A stretch of DNA of 64,000 bases from Candidatus Synoicihabitans palmerolidicus (GCA_020809425.1 JAGGDC010000003.1:62001-126000); one strand, 5' to 3'. Counted from the stretch's first letter, positions 1-11,000 are shown. Numbers and translations: made by a program. Notes: generated by a model not told the origin, from the sequence alone.

Positions 1-405
1 GGGATCACGGACCACGATCTCCTGATCCGCCGCAATCCATTGCGCCTCCCAATCACAGTCGCCCAGCAACCCCATCGACCACTTCGCAATCGCGGAACGC
101 GAAACCTCACCGGTTTCGTCCCTCACCTCGACGTCCCAAACACAATGTTCACGCGACCGGAGTTCGACTCCGGCGTAAACCACCTGGGTCGTCTGCGCCG
201 AGTCCACCCGACCACTGTCCCAGCGGTCACACCGCTCCTGCGTCAGGCGATCAATTGTACTGGCCACCCGCACGCGGTAGGCTACTTGCCGTACGCCGCG
301 TCGGCCCGACTCCAATCGCCAACTCAGTCGTGGCAACGTTTCATCGATCCCGAGCGGATCGACGAGGTATTCACATCGCAGAGAGACGATTTGGACATCG
401 GACAT
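1..405 (-). CDS. alpha-L-rhamnosidase (GH78), N-terminal part, cut by window edge
   Basis: From an ATG at 405 the frame stays open for 135 codons to the window edge, so only the N-terminus is visible. The stretches LRCEYLVDPLGID, PRLSWRLES and QVAYRVRVAS are typical of the first beta-sandwich domain of GH78 rhamnosidases, which remove terminal L-rhamnose from plant or algal glycans and glycosides. The catalytic barrel lies outside the window. No signal peptide is seen. It starts 12 bases after the stop of the MFS gene and is the last visible gene of the sugar cluster. The visible part carries no lesion, but the upstream cluster genes are all broken. Confidence 0.75.
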   Translation of the reverse strand, partial: MSDVQIVSLRCEYLVDPLGIDETLPRLSWRLESGRRGVRQVAYRVRVASTIDRLTQERCDRWDSGRVDSAQTTQVVYAGVELRSREHCVWDVEVRDETGEVSRSAIAKWSMGLLGDCDWEAQWIAADQEIVVRDP

Positions 406-417
406 GGCAGTAACAAA

Positions 418-1703
418 TCAGGCGCGTTCCGCTTCGATCTGCTCCAGAGATTTACTGGAGGTGTCGAGCATGAAGACGTAACCTACCACTCCACTGATGG
501 TCAGGAACAACGTCAGCAAACCAGCCACCTCTCCGATACCTGCACTCGCCAACACCGGCACAAAGAAACTCCAGATGCCGAGAATGGTCCGCGCGATACC
601 GAAGGTGAACCCTTGCGCCGTGCCGCGCAGTAAAGTCGGAAAAAGCTCCTGGCTGAATACCTCTTGTAGAACCCCTCACCCGCCAACGCCCCGCCCGCGG
701 AGAAGAGCAGAATATTCATGATGATGGTGGGAATCGTGAACGGTAGGAAAAGAAAGAGCGAGTAAGCCACAATTTGCATCACTGCACCGATGCCCCAGAG
801 CGTCTTCCGCGCGCGAAAACTGCGATCGGAGAAACGCATGAACACGGTTACCGTCACCACCATCGCGATGATGAATCCCGCACTCGCGAGACCGACGCTG
901 GCGGCCTGACTGCCGGCGTTGAGTTTCTTGATGAAATACGGATTAAAGATACCGGCTGTGCCCGCCGCCAGATTCCAGAACAAGTAGATGGTCGCGGTCC
1001 AGATCATGGCGCGCAAGTTCGCCCCCGAGAACAACAACATGATTTTATTGCCCGCCGAGCCAGCCGCTTGGGACGCGGCCTTCCACCGAACCGACTCGGT
1101 GAGCCCACGGCGCATCGCCCAGGTCACCACCGCCACCACAAACAGATGCAAAAAGATGATACGGATACCGAGCCAACCGAGTGGCGCCAGCACCACCGCC
1201 AACCACAGCACAATCACCGGCCTCAAACACCAGGCCACCTGCGTAAATCCCAACAACTTGCCTCGCGCTTTGGCCGGCGCCAATTCTCCCACCAAGGCAA
1301 GCGACGTCGGCGCATCGATTCCCACCGCGATGCCAACAATCAAGGTTCCCACAAAAAGCATCGACGTATTCACCGCCAAGGCGATGAACAGGATGCCCAC
1401 CGCATAGACCATAAGATCGTATTGGTAGATGAACTTGCGACCCAGTTTGTCACCCAACCACCCACCGAAAATTGCGCCGACCGCACATCCGAGGGCATTC
1501 GGACCGATGGCTGCGAGGGTTCCCACCGCGCCATTGCTCACATTGAGATACTCTTGGCAAAGCGCCAGGCCGGCGCCCAGCGCGACGATGGATCCAGCGT
1601 CAAGATAAGACGCCATGCCCGCCAACGCGGACCATTTCCATTGTTGCCGGGTGACGCTCGTGTCATCGACCACAGTAGGTGCTTGTTCAGGGGTGGAACT
1701 CAT
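418..1703 (-). pseudogene. MFS sugar/metabolite transporter, frameshifted
   Basis: The start at 1703 gives a long membrane protein with about twelve hydrophobic segments. It has the MFS loop motif GWLGDKLGRKF after TM2 and the sugar-porter-like ELAPAKARGKLLGF after TM4, so it is probably a proton-coupled sugar or sugar-acid importer of the inner membrane. Near 665-668 the frame slips: the sequence reads TTC TAC AAG AGG where TTC TAC AAG GAG is expected, a one-base loss. The correct C-terminus (EVFSQELFPTLLRGTAQ onward) then continues in another frame to the stop at 418-420. Total length is about 428 codons, normal for the family. The substrate cannot be read, but the neighbours suggest rhamnose, fucose or arabinose. 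Confidence 0.8.
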
Positions 1704-1855
1704 GAGGATAATTTCTGACGAAGGGAAGACCGGTATCTTTGGCAGATCTAATTGACTGACCTACCGTCGGGAGTAGCGGTTGATTGAATACGTTGAGGGG
1801 GGATGCGACTGGTGAAAGGACAATGAATCAAAGGAAAATGGGATCACACGGCAGC

Positions 1856-3922
1856 TCATCGAATGGGCAACCAGACATTCATCTCCGTGTCGCCACGATT
1901 ACCCCAAGCATAATAGGGCACAAGCTTTAGGGCGATCGGTTCAGTGCGGGCGGGTCCCACCTCGCGGTATAGTTGCCCGGATGTCCAGGCGTCGTTTTGT
2001 TTGACCACGGAGGGGAGCGTGAGGGTCAGCACTTCGGCTCCCGCGATCACTTTCTTTTGCGTGCTGATCAGATCGGCGGCGCTACGAAGTGTCAGCGCGA
2101 CGTCGGTCAAGCGCACCCCTTCCGGCAAATCATTGGACTCGAGACAATAGACAAGTGGACCGTATTTCACGGCACCTTGGTTGAGAGTTTCCTCGACCAG
2201 AGGATTTGACTCCACCAGCATCGACTTGAACCTCAGATCGAGCGATACGGTGTCGCCGACCCGCCATGCTCGGGTAAGTGTGGCATGGTGGCCCGGCGTG
2301 AGGTCCACGTCGGCCACCTCGCCATTGACCCGCAACTTGGCCGCCCCTGCATGCATCCAACCGGGAATTCGAAGCTTCAGCGCAAAGCGGGTTGCGGGTG
2401 CCTCATCGATGATGAGTTTGATCGCTCCCGCCCAAGAGTAGTCGGTTTCCTGGCGGAGCTTGATGCGTTCTCCATTGATCCAGGCAGATTCCTGCGTACT
2501 CGCCGCATAGAGATTCACCCACACCGCATTCTCGGATAGCGCGTACACGTAGTTGTGCGCTTCGGCGATTGTGCGCACGACGTTCGGAGGACAACAGAAG
2601 GAGGACTTGATGTTTGGTTGTCGAGTGCGGGACCAACGCAGGGGATAATCGAAGTCATGCAGTTTGCGCAGCGGATTGGTGTAGAAGAAATCCGCCCCTT
2701 CCAAACTGAGGCCCGCCTGCACCCCGTTGTAGAGTGTTTACTCAAACAAATCAGCGTCCTGCATATCTCCGGTCACCATGAACTGGCGCCACATCCAGAG
2801 ACCGTAACCCACCGTGGCACAGGTCTCGTTGTAGGACGTGAGATTGGACAATTGGTAATCACGGCCGTAGGCTTGATGCACGAGCTTGATCGACCGATGT
2901 TTGTTCGAACCGGAGGGAGACGCACCGTCATAAAGCGCGCCGGTCATTCCCGTGATGTAGAGCTTCTGCCCCACTACATCGGCATCAATCTTCTCCAACG
3001 TCTCCAACAGCGACGTGTCACCATTTTCAGCATACACATCGGCGACACCGGCGTAAAGGTAGTTGGCGCGCACGGCGTGACCTACCGCTTCGGTCATTTT
3101 GCGAAACGGCACGCGGTCCTGATTGTGGTCACTGCCCACTTCCCTTGGCTCCAAACTTCGAATCTCGATGAGCTGCTGAGCCAACTCCAGATAGCGCGGC
3201 TCGTGAGTGATGCGATAGAGCTCCACCACCCCCATGTAATGCGACGGGCAAATGGCGTTCTTGGCCAGATCCTCGGGTACCTCCTGACAGAGGCGATCGA
3301 TGTAGTCCGCCGCCTTGCGTGCGAGGTCGAGCATCGAGGTCTTGCCCGTGGCCCGGTGGTGGATGCACGCCGCGGTGATGAGGTGACCCATGTTATAGGT
3401 CTCAAAGTGATCCCGACTCTCAAACTTCTGCGCCTTCTTCCCGGACAAACCTCGACGTTGGGGAATGATTTTCTGCGTGTGCAGGTAACCGTCTTCACGT
3501 TGAGCCTTGGCCACCACCGCAATGATCTCGTCCATTTGCACATCGATCGCCGGATCACGCGTCAACGCGTAGATCTGCGCCAATGTCTCCACCCACTTCA
3601 AAAAGTCACCATCGTTGAACGAAGGGCCGTGCGCTTTGCCATCGCCCCTGCCCTCGCCCAAACCGGCCGCCATGAGAAAATTGTCCCAGGCGTGACTGGC
3701 ATGCGGATCGCTAAAAATTGTCCAGAGGTTCGGGACCCTCGTGTCCCGACACACGTCGAAACGCTGCCCGAACAATCCGCCGTTCCAGGTCACATCTCCC
3801 AAATCGGGCAAATAAAATTTCGCATGCAGCGACTGCGTGGTGTTGAGCAGGGCATTCTCTCCGGCCCACCCCGGAGCAACGGGAATCAGCACCGCCAGAC
3901 AAATCAGAGTGGAAGTACGCAT
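1856..3922 (-). pseudogene. GH127 beta-L-arabinofuranosidase, split by in-frame TAA
   Basis: This is one 689-codon frame interrupted by a TAA at 2738-2740 (codon 395); both halves are in the same frame. The first half has a Sec signal peptide (hydrophobic core LICLAVLIPVAP, likely cut after GWA), so the enzyme would be periplasmic or secreted. Active-site signatures of GH127 are present: E366 and C368 in SYNETC, and C443/C444 in CCPPN, matching the zinc ligands and nucleophilic cysteine of HypBA1. The stop falls between them, in FE*TLYNG where the family usually has ERxLYNG. The product would release L-arabinofuranose from arabinosides. The kinase stop lies 4 bases upstream, consistent with one operon. 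Confidence 0.85.
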
Positions 3923-3926
3923 CGTC

Positions 3927-4797
3927 TCAGGTCACCAGGGTCCGACGCACCGCGGCCTGCCAACCCGCCCGCAACTGCTTCACTTCAGAGGAATTTCGTC
4001 GCGGTTGGTATGCGGTCGAATGGCTGACCGTCCGAGCCAGCCCTGCCAAATCGGCAAACTCTCCCAACCCAAATCGACCCGCGAATACCGCCCCAAGCGC
4101 GGAACACTCCGCGACGGTCGAAACCCGCAGCACCACTCCGGTCATGTCCGCCGTGAATTGCATTAAGAATGAACTCGCCGTGGGTCCGCCATCCGCGGCC
4201 ACCGTCGCCAATTCCACTCCGCCTTCCGCACGCATCGCGTCGAGGGCATCACTCACTTGATAAGCAATGGACTCAAACGCCGCCGTTGTCCCCCACTTCA
4301 CTCGCCCAGTCATCGAGCTCCGGCACGCTCGCCGCGAGCCCCAACTGGTCACGCAGCCACGTCAGGGTGGAGGCCGATGATATGATCACGCCTGCATACG
4401 CGTAGGTCGCCTCTCCGTTCAAGGTCCACGCCACAGTCGTGAGCAACCCTTGATCGGAAAAACGCGGCTTCGCCCCGAGATTGAGCAAAACCGACGACCC
4501 CGTGCCAAAAGTGACCTTGGCACTTCCGGAATCGAAACAACGCTGCGCAAACCACGCGGCTTGCGAATTGCCCATCACACCACAAATCGGGAGCGCTTTC
4601 GTCCACTTGCCGTCGAGAGTGGTCTCACCAAAACCGGCCGAGCAATCACGCACTTCCGGCAACGCGGCAACCGGCACCTTCCACATCGCGCAGAGATCCG
4701 GGTCCCACGTCCTGCGACCAATATCATACAACAACGTGCGGCTCGCATTGGTGCTGTCGGACGCAAAGACCGCCCCTCCCGTGAGCCGGTAGAATCC
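3927..4797 (-). pseudogene. FGGY-family sugar kinase, doubly deleted remnant
   Basis: The remnant starts in mid-protein right after the transketolase stop codon with YRLTGGAVFASDSTNASRT, a region usually about 150-180 residues into FGGY kinases, so the N-terminal half of the ATPase fold is gone. It continues through VTFGTGSSVLLNLG (ATP-binding region). At about 4300 the frame changes from DNGGV to TTAAFESIAYQVSDALDAM, skipping roughly 80-90 residues that normally carry the sugar/ATP cleft. The C-terminus with AADGGPTASSFLMQ is recognisable. FGGY kinases phosphorylate sugars such as L-fuculose, L-ribulose or L-rhamnulose; substrate is unassigned here. With two deletions it cannot be functional. 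Confidence 0.8.
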
Positions 4798-5804
4798 TCA
4801 GGCGACGACCGAATCCAAAAGCTTACGCGCAGTCGCCACGAGTCCCTCCATTGATATCCCGTAATGACGGAAGATGTCGGCTTGAGCTCCGGTCACCGTA
4901 TCTTCATCGGGCATTCCCACGATCGGGAAAGGCACCCTCACGCCAGCCTGCAGGATGGTCGAAGCCACCGCCTCGCCCAATCCGCCGTGCACCGAATGCT
5001 CCTCCACCGTCACGAGCGCCCGGCACTCCGCCGCCGCTGCCAGGACCGCGGCAGTATCGAGAGGTTTGATCGTGGGCAGGCTCAAGACACAGGCACTGAT
5101 GCCTTGCGCGGACAACGCTTCCGCTGCCAATCGCGCGTGAATCACGGTTTCTCCCGTCGCCACAAACGCCACATCGTCGCCGGTGCACAACGTGAGCGCG
5201 CGCCCCGCTGCCAAATCCGGATCACCGGGATGCAGATCATACATGGCCGCTTTGCAAATCGAAGATAGACCGGTCGCTTCGCCGCCGCCAGCTTCACCGC
5301 CGAGCGCGTCTCCGCATTGTCGGCCGGAGCAATGATCGTCACATTGTTAATCGCCCGCAACGCGGCAAAATCATACAGCGAATGGTGCGTGCTGCCCAAC
5401 GCGCCGTAACTCACACCGGCACTGATCCCCACCACCACCGTCGGAGCATTCGAATAGCAGATGTCGTTCTTGATCTGCTCCAATGAACGTGCCGTGAGGC
5501 AACACGCCGGTGAGACGCCAAAGGCTTTTTTTCCACTTAACGCGAGACCGGCCGTAATGCCCACGAGGTTCTGCTCCGCAATCCCGACCTCCACAATTGG
5601 CTCCGGCAATGCCTGACCGTAGGGGCCGAGTTTACCGGACCCACGGGAGTCACTGGTCACGGCGAGCACATTGGAATCCGCCGTGGCTAACTCCTGTAGG
5701 GTCTGAGCGAATACTTCAAGATTGGTGCGACCCTTGCTGAGGCCAAGCCGGACAATGGCGGCTTGGGCTTCGGGCGTGAACATGGATGGAGCGGGGGCAC
5801 TCAT
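4798..5804 (-). pseudogene. transketolase, C-terminal subunit, frameshifted
   Basis: This is a stand-alone transketolase C-terminal half of about 335 residues: pyrimidine-binding domain with the catalytic glutamate in VEVGIAEQN, followed by the transketolase C domain (TIKPLD, GGLGEAVAS). In split transketolases it pairs with an N-terminal subunit encoded just upstream, whose stop overlaps this start (ATGA at 5801-5804). Near 5257 one base is missing: CGATTTGCAAAG where the protein needs CGATTTGGCAAAG (RFGKAAMYDLHPG), so translation derails. The pair would transfer two-carbon units between sugar phosphates, or may serve a sugar-specific pathway in this cluster. Confidence 0.85.
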
Positions 5805-6642
5805 GCGGATACCTCCTCGCCACGCAACCGTGTCTCCGCGGCATCAAGTTCCGCGAGCGCCGTCGCCAATTGTTCGGGCGACGGGACCCCGTGATGCCTC
5901 TTGCCCACATTTTCCATAAAGCTGATACCTTTGCCTTTCACCGTTTCTGCCAAAACGCACAATGGCATTTCCGCCGGCGGCGGGGTGGTGAGCGCTTCGG
6001 TGAGCGCCGCGTAATCATGACCGGCAACAGTCCGCACGTGCCAGCCAAACGCCTGCCATTTGTCGGCCAACGGCTCGTTCGACATCACGTCGCGGGTGGC
6101 GCCAGTGATTTGTAAATTGTTGTGATCGAGAATGACCGTCAGGCGATCCAGCCCGTAGTGCGCGGCCGCCTGCGCCCCTTCCCAGTTGGAGCCTTCCGCC
6201 AGTTCCCCGTCTCCCATGAGCGTAAAGACCCGCGCGGGAAATTTATCCATCCGGGCGGCCAACGCCATCCCCACCGCAATGGGCAGACCATGACCAAGCG
6301 CTCCGGTGTTCACCTCCACCCCCTTCACCTTGCGGGTCGGGTGACCCACATAGGCAGATTGATAATGGCAGACCTGCTCAAGTCCGCCGGATCAAAATAT
6401 CCACAATCACCCAACACCGTGCAAAGCGCCTCCACACAATGCCCTTTGCTCTGCACATAACGATCGCGAGTCGGCGAATCGAAGGTCTCCGGAGTCACGT
6501 TCAATACCCGTCAGTAAAGTACCTGCAATATGTCGAGGCAGGACAGCCCACCCCCAGTGTGTCCGGCCCCAGCATCGACAATGAGGCGTAGCAATCGGCG
6601 ACGCAGGTCCACTGCGCGCAATGCGAGTTCGTGATCAGTCAT
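5801..6642 (-). pseudogene. transketolase, N-terminal subunit, nonsense plus frameshift
   Basis: From ATG 6642 the protein starts MTDHELALRAVDLRRRLLRL and runs to a TGA at 6511-6513 (codon 44) in LY*RVLNVTPETFDSP, where the family has an aromatic residue. The same frame then continues to about 6380, where a further indel separates LSR from VCHYQSAYVGHPTRKVKG. The remainder carries the thiamine diphosphate motif GDGELAEGSNWE...HNN. Total about 280 residues, normal for the N-terminal subunit. It is translationally coupled to the C-terminal subunit. Two independent lesions mark it as dead. Confidence 0.82.
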
Positions 6643-6647
6643 GTTCT

Positions 6648-7082
6648 TTATTCCTCCTTGGCCTCGTGATGGTAAACGTCCCACCCGAGGTCGCGGCCAA
6701 AGGCCTCACGCAAAATATCAGCCGTACTCGACGCATTCCTGACCACGTGATGTTCAAACCCGTGCTCACACACGTGATGCATCAGCTTTTGCAGTTTGGG
6801 CACGTGCGCCACGGCGCGGTTGCCAAAGGTCGAAATCGGATCGTCCGTAAGATTCCCCTCCCCGACGTAAGCGCGAATCACGCCGGCAGTGTCGTTCGTC
6901 GTAATCCGACCAAAGGTCAGAGGCGACGCCGGGGTGCGGCCGTCGAGCGCGCCCCCACGTATTCTCCACGCCCAGCGTGGAACCCAATATCGAAGCATTC
7001 AGCACCTTCACATTCACATCGGGCAGAAACGATTTGGCCCAATTGCCACAGTAAAAAAGCACACACTTGTCGGGGTCAGTCC
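6648..7082 (-). pseudogene. L-fucose isomerase-like protein, C-terminal remnant
   Basis: Only the last ~145 residues remain. TDPDKCVLF, VENTWGALDGR, LTFGRITT and GVIRAYVGEG belong to the C-terminal domain of the L-fucose/L-arabinose isomerase superfamily, which interconverts aldoses and ketoses. The frame breaks at about 6955 in a G run: five G where four are required (ACGTGGGGGCGC). The 5' end is cut off at about 7082 by the IS4-type element. It lies 5 bases upstream of the transketolase N subunit, so isomerase, transketolase, kinase and glycosidases formed one leftward operon for deoxysugar or pentose use. Confidence 0.75.
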
Positions 7083-8605
7083 CGAATGGCACTTAGTTAA
7101 GGGGTCTATTCGTCTATTTTAGTAGCCGTGATTTGGATACGCGCATGTGCCGCCGAGGCTTGGTCATCAGTTGGTAGACTTTGGGCCTTCGTTTGACGGC
7201 GCGTGGTTCACTGCGATGCGGGCGTTAGGGCACCGGGTCGGCGGCCAATGCGAGGAGCAGATCTTCGAAGCGTTGGTTCGCTTCGCGCGCACTGCCTGAG
7301 AGCAGGTGGGCGAACGCCCGCAGCGTGCTGATGGTGCCTTGGAAAGACAGGCGCATTGGTGCCACGTCATGCTGGCGTGCGGCTTCGAGCAGGCGCACCA
7401 AGTTGTAGGCGATGGCCTGCAAGTGGATTTCCTTTGCGATCATCGCCGGGGTGCGCGTGCGTAGCACGTCGAGTCCGAGGGTCGTCGTGATGTCCCGGAA
7501 GTTCAGTTCCACCTGCCAGCGGCGCAGGTAGAGTTGGGCAATGGCCGCGTCGGATACTTTTCTTCATCGAGCAGCGTGGTCACCACCGCGATGTGCTGGG
7601 TGCGGAAGCCGCGCACCTCGGTTCGAAAGCGCACCACACGCAAAGTCAGGCTCTCAGGCAGTTCGTTCCACAAACATTTTTCCCACCGGCCCTGTCGCTG
7701 GGGTTTGGGCCAGCAGATTTTGCCGGTGCCTGTCCGACGCGATTGATGCAAGCGCATCACCACATCCACACCCTTGCGTTGCAAAAAGCTGATGAAAATC
7801 TAGTTGCAGAACCCGCGATCAGCCAGGAGCACCTCTCCCCTGTGCACCCAACCGATCAATTGGCGCGCCAGCGGGGCCTCACTCGCCTTCCATGAGGACA
7901 GGACGAACTTCACCAAATGGCCGGTTGCCAGGGAGCACATTCCCACCATCTGGCCGGTGAGGAAACCGCATCCTTTGCGCTGGCACCCCGCGTAAGGATA
8001 GACTTTCCGGTTGGCCGTGGTGTCGGGCATGGAAAGCCCGCCGCCATCGATCACCTTCACGTTGTGACCGAGCCAATGATCGGCCTCGCGAGTGCGTTGA
8101 TGAGCCACCTCCACGAGACGGCTGAATACGGTGCGCCAGACCGTGATCGGCAACCGCGCCCGGGCTTGGCAATAGCCACCGGTGGCATCGTCGACCGACG
8201 TCGCCGCCCCGGCCTGCAGATGCCATGCTTGCACCCAGCAAACCGCATCGCGGCAGCTCGCACCACGCTGCAACACTTGCCCAAGAAACGCGCAAAAGGT
8301 CACCCAAGGCGTAAAGATCCGGTCCCGCTTACCGATGCCTGCAAATGTGCTCGGAGCCACAAAGCGCGCCACCAGCGCCGCGAGCCCATCGAGCTTAACC
8401 GCCCGCTCAATCAGTCTAGCGGCCGCACCATTGGAGCGTCTCCCACACAAGCGATGCGAAAACCCTGGCAGATACAACGTATTGATCTTCATGCAGTTGC
8501 ACTACCAATAAGCCAGTATTCCGCAACCTATTATTAGGCATTAACTTAGAAGGTTTGACGGACGATCAATCTCACGCAACCGCTCGCCTAACTAAGCGCC
8601 ATTCG
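7083..8605 (-). mobile_element. IS4-family insertion sequence
   Basis: The ends carry matching terminal inverted repeats. The left end reads CGAATGGCACTTAGTTA from 7083. The right end, read on the minus strand from 8605, is CGAATGGCGCTTAGTTA (16 of 17 identical). The single transposase runs leftwards. No convincing target duplication is seen, and the two flanks belong to different genes (isomerase on the left, PAS protein on the right), so the element sits at a rearrangement or deletion junction. Confidence 0.7.
7225..8492 (-). pseudogene. IS4-family DDE transposase, broken
   Basis: The start at 8492 gives MKINTLYLPGFSHRLCG. DDE residues are seen as D in KVIDGGGLSMPD, D in LLADRGFCN and E in the family motif RRWQVELNFRDI. 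An in-frame TAG follows ADRGFCN at about 7800, and after IFISFLQRKGVDVV there is a frameshift near 7545, before the YREK-type motif. The C-terminus (IHLQAIAYNLVRLLEAAR) is intact. It would catalyse cut-and-paste transposition of the surrounding element but is now inactive. Confidence 0.8.
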
Positions 8606-9643
8606 CCCCAGGGGTTTTCGCCATGGAAGTGGGAGAGAAAGCTGGTAAGATCACCGGCACATTCGGCGAGGTAACGAGTGAAGACGCCGATGTCGGGGTG
8701 ATCTACGGGGTCACCCACGAGCTCCTGCCCTGCGGGGGAAGTCCATGCTCGACCGTCGATGAAATTGAGATCGAAGACGGCAAGTTCGCCGTCTGCGGCG
8801 AGACAGGACAGGCGGTCTTCGGCGACGACTCCCTGTTCTTCCATTTCTTTGCGTTCGGAGATATCGAGGTGGAAGCCAACGACTCGTTCAAGTTCGCCCT
8901 CGGTGTCGAAGTGTTGCACGCCGACGCTTTGGATCCACATCCAGTGTCCGCGGCGATGTCTCATCCGGAATTCGACGGAGTAGGTGCGTTGGGCGGAGCG
9001 TGTGTGGCGGCCGACCTGATCAGGAGCGGCGGCGGAATCGTCGGGATGGATAAGCTTCAGCCACGTGTCATGGAATTGGCGAGATCGGCGTCGGCGTAGC
9101 CCAGGAGGCGTTTCCACGCCGGGGAATAGTGAGTTTCGCTGGTGGAGAAATTGAGGTCAAAGAAGCCGGCGGCGTCGCTTTCGGCAAGCTGGGGCCACGC
9201 GTTTTGATGAGGACTAGGGGCGAACGGCGCGGTGGAATTGGGGCGAGACGTGGTGGTGTTTTTAGGCGCTATGTCGACGCGAGCAATCCAGGCAATATCG
9301 CGGCCGTGCGCGGCTTCCACAGAGACCCCCGCACCTCGATGCCCGCGGAATCCGCGTCGAGTTGAATGACGAGGGGGGCCCGCTGCTCGGAAGCGCTGAC
9401 GGTCAGGACTTCCCATTGGGCGTCAAGAATATCGGGATCGTCGGAAGTGACTTCGAAGGCGAAAAGCGTGACGAAGGGCTTTTCGAGCATGGAAGCGGTA
9501 TCGCAGAGCCAAAACGCGCCGGCGTGACGGTTAGCGCCAACAATCATGCCAAATTCATCCAGCGTGAACAGGGCGCTGGCACCCAGTCGGCGGGCAGAGG
9601 CGGAGTCTGAGCGCGAAGAAGATGAGGAGGTCGATGAACTCAC
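8606..9643 (-). pseudogene. PAS-domain signalling protein, frameshifted and truncated by IS4
   Basis: The reading starts near 9643 and shifts frame around 9300 and 9090. Recognisable parts are FTLDEFGMIVGANRHAGAFW (first PAS), FFDLNFSTSETHYSPAWKRLLGYAD (second PAS), the PAC segment WIQSVGVQHFDTEGELERVVGFHLDISERK, and the start of a third PAS (FDLNFIDGRAWTSP). The protein then runs into the IS4 end at 8605. Full-length relatives usually continue into a kinase or diguanylate-cyclase output domain, which is missing here. It was probably a cytoplasmic or membrane-associated sensor with unknown signal. Confidence 0.7.
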
Positions 9644-9748
9644 GGATTGGACGTGGGGAAATCAACGAACGTTGATCCACTCAGAAATCTTAGGAGAATT
9701 GAGCGGAGCGCACAATGCTAAACCCCGGCCAACGGTAAGTGTCGTGGG

Positions 9749-10842
9749 TCAACCGCTCAGGGTAGCGGCAGACGCTTGGACCCGAGTGGCGGTGGGTGAT
9801 TCACCATCGAGCCACCGTTGCACGCGCCCGGCGAGGAAGGAGATATAAGGAGTTTGGTCGTTGAGACAGGGGACGTGTTGGAAGCTTTCGCCTCCGGCTT
9901 TGATGAACTCTTCCTTGGCCTCGCCAGCAATTTCCTCGAGGGTTTCGAGGCAGTCGGCGACGAAGGCCGGGGTCATGACTACCATGCGTTTTTTCCCTTG
10001 GGCGGGGAACTCCTCGAGCACCTTATCGGTGTAGGGGGTGCACCAAGGTTCGCCTGCGAGGCGAGATTGGAAGGCGATGGACCAGGAACCGTCGGGGAGT
10101 TGAGCTCGTTTGACGAAGGCGGCGGTGGTTTTGAGGACCTGAGCCTTATAGCACATCGAGTGAGCGGGGCTGCACGTGGAGCAGCAATCGGGGACCATCG
10201 TGCAATGAGCCTTGGAGGCGTCGCCGACGCGCAGGTGGCGCTCAGGGAGGCCATGGTAGGAGAAGAGGATGTGGTCGTAGGGGGCTTCGAAGTAGGGTCG
10301 GGATACTTCGTAGAGCGCCTCGATGTAGTCGTCGTCTTCGTAGAAGGGTTGAACGCTGGTGACTCTCATCGAGGGGGCAAATTTTGCGACGTCGGCGTAG
10401 ACCTTTACCACGACAGTTTCCCACGAGGACATGGCATAGTGGGGGTATTGAGGGAAGAGGAGGACTTCGGTGATCCCGTCGTTCGCCATTTGGCGTACGA
10501 CCGACTCGATGGACGGTGTGTGCGGTACCGCATAGCCAAGTAGACCGGAGTGGCATCACCGAGCGTCGCAGCCAGTTTATCCCGGACGGCCTGGGAGGTG
10601 ACGACGAGCGGAGAGCCCGCCTCAGTCCACACCTCTTTGTAAGCTTCGGCGGATTTGGGAGCGCGGAAGCGCGTGATGATTTGATTGACCAAGAAGCGCC
10701 GCGCCGCGCCGCAGCTTGGCCGGTCGATCACGCGTTCATCGCCCAAGAATTCGCGCAGGTAGGTGCGCACGTCAGGGACGGCGGTGGAATCGGGGGATCC
10801 AAGATTTACGAGCAGAACGGCGCGAGTGGACATAGAACGCAT
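9749..10842 (-). pseudogene. hemH: ferrochelatase, frameshifted
   Basis: The N-terminal part (RAVLLVNLGSPDS, REFLGDERVID) and C-terminal part (LLFPQYPHYAMSS, FSYHGLPERH, SRLAGEPW, TPAFVADCLETLEEI) together make a normal ~364-residue ferrochelatase, which inserts iron into protoporphyrin IX in the last step of haem synthesis. The histidine in SYHGLPERH is the expected active-site residue. A cysteine group (DCCSTCSPAHSMC) could hold an iron-sulfur cluster, as in some bacterial ferrochelatases. Near 10513-10525 two extra bases in a CA repeat (ATGCGGTACCGCACACACC) break the frame. Start could be 10842 or the ATG at 10833. If real, the lesion removes haem synthesis unless another copy exists. Confidence 0.85.
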
Positions 10843-11000
10843 TGATCAGGCTGGGGCGGCGGTTGTCAAACGGAGGTGTCTAATCGTGTTTTATACGTAT
10901 TGCCGGATGGAAAAATGAAGTAACATCCCATCATCGACAAAACGGGGGATGTGGGGTCTGATGACAGAACCCTTTTTTAGTTAACCTCTTGATAGTAACC

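Noticed and set aside
9818-10543. Open frame opposite hemH
   Set aside because: Gly/Val/Asp-rich shadow without domains; the ferrochelatase on the other strand is clear.
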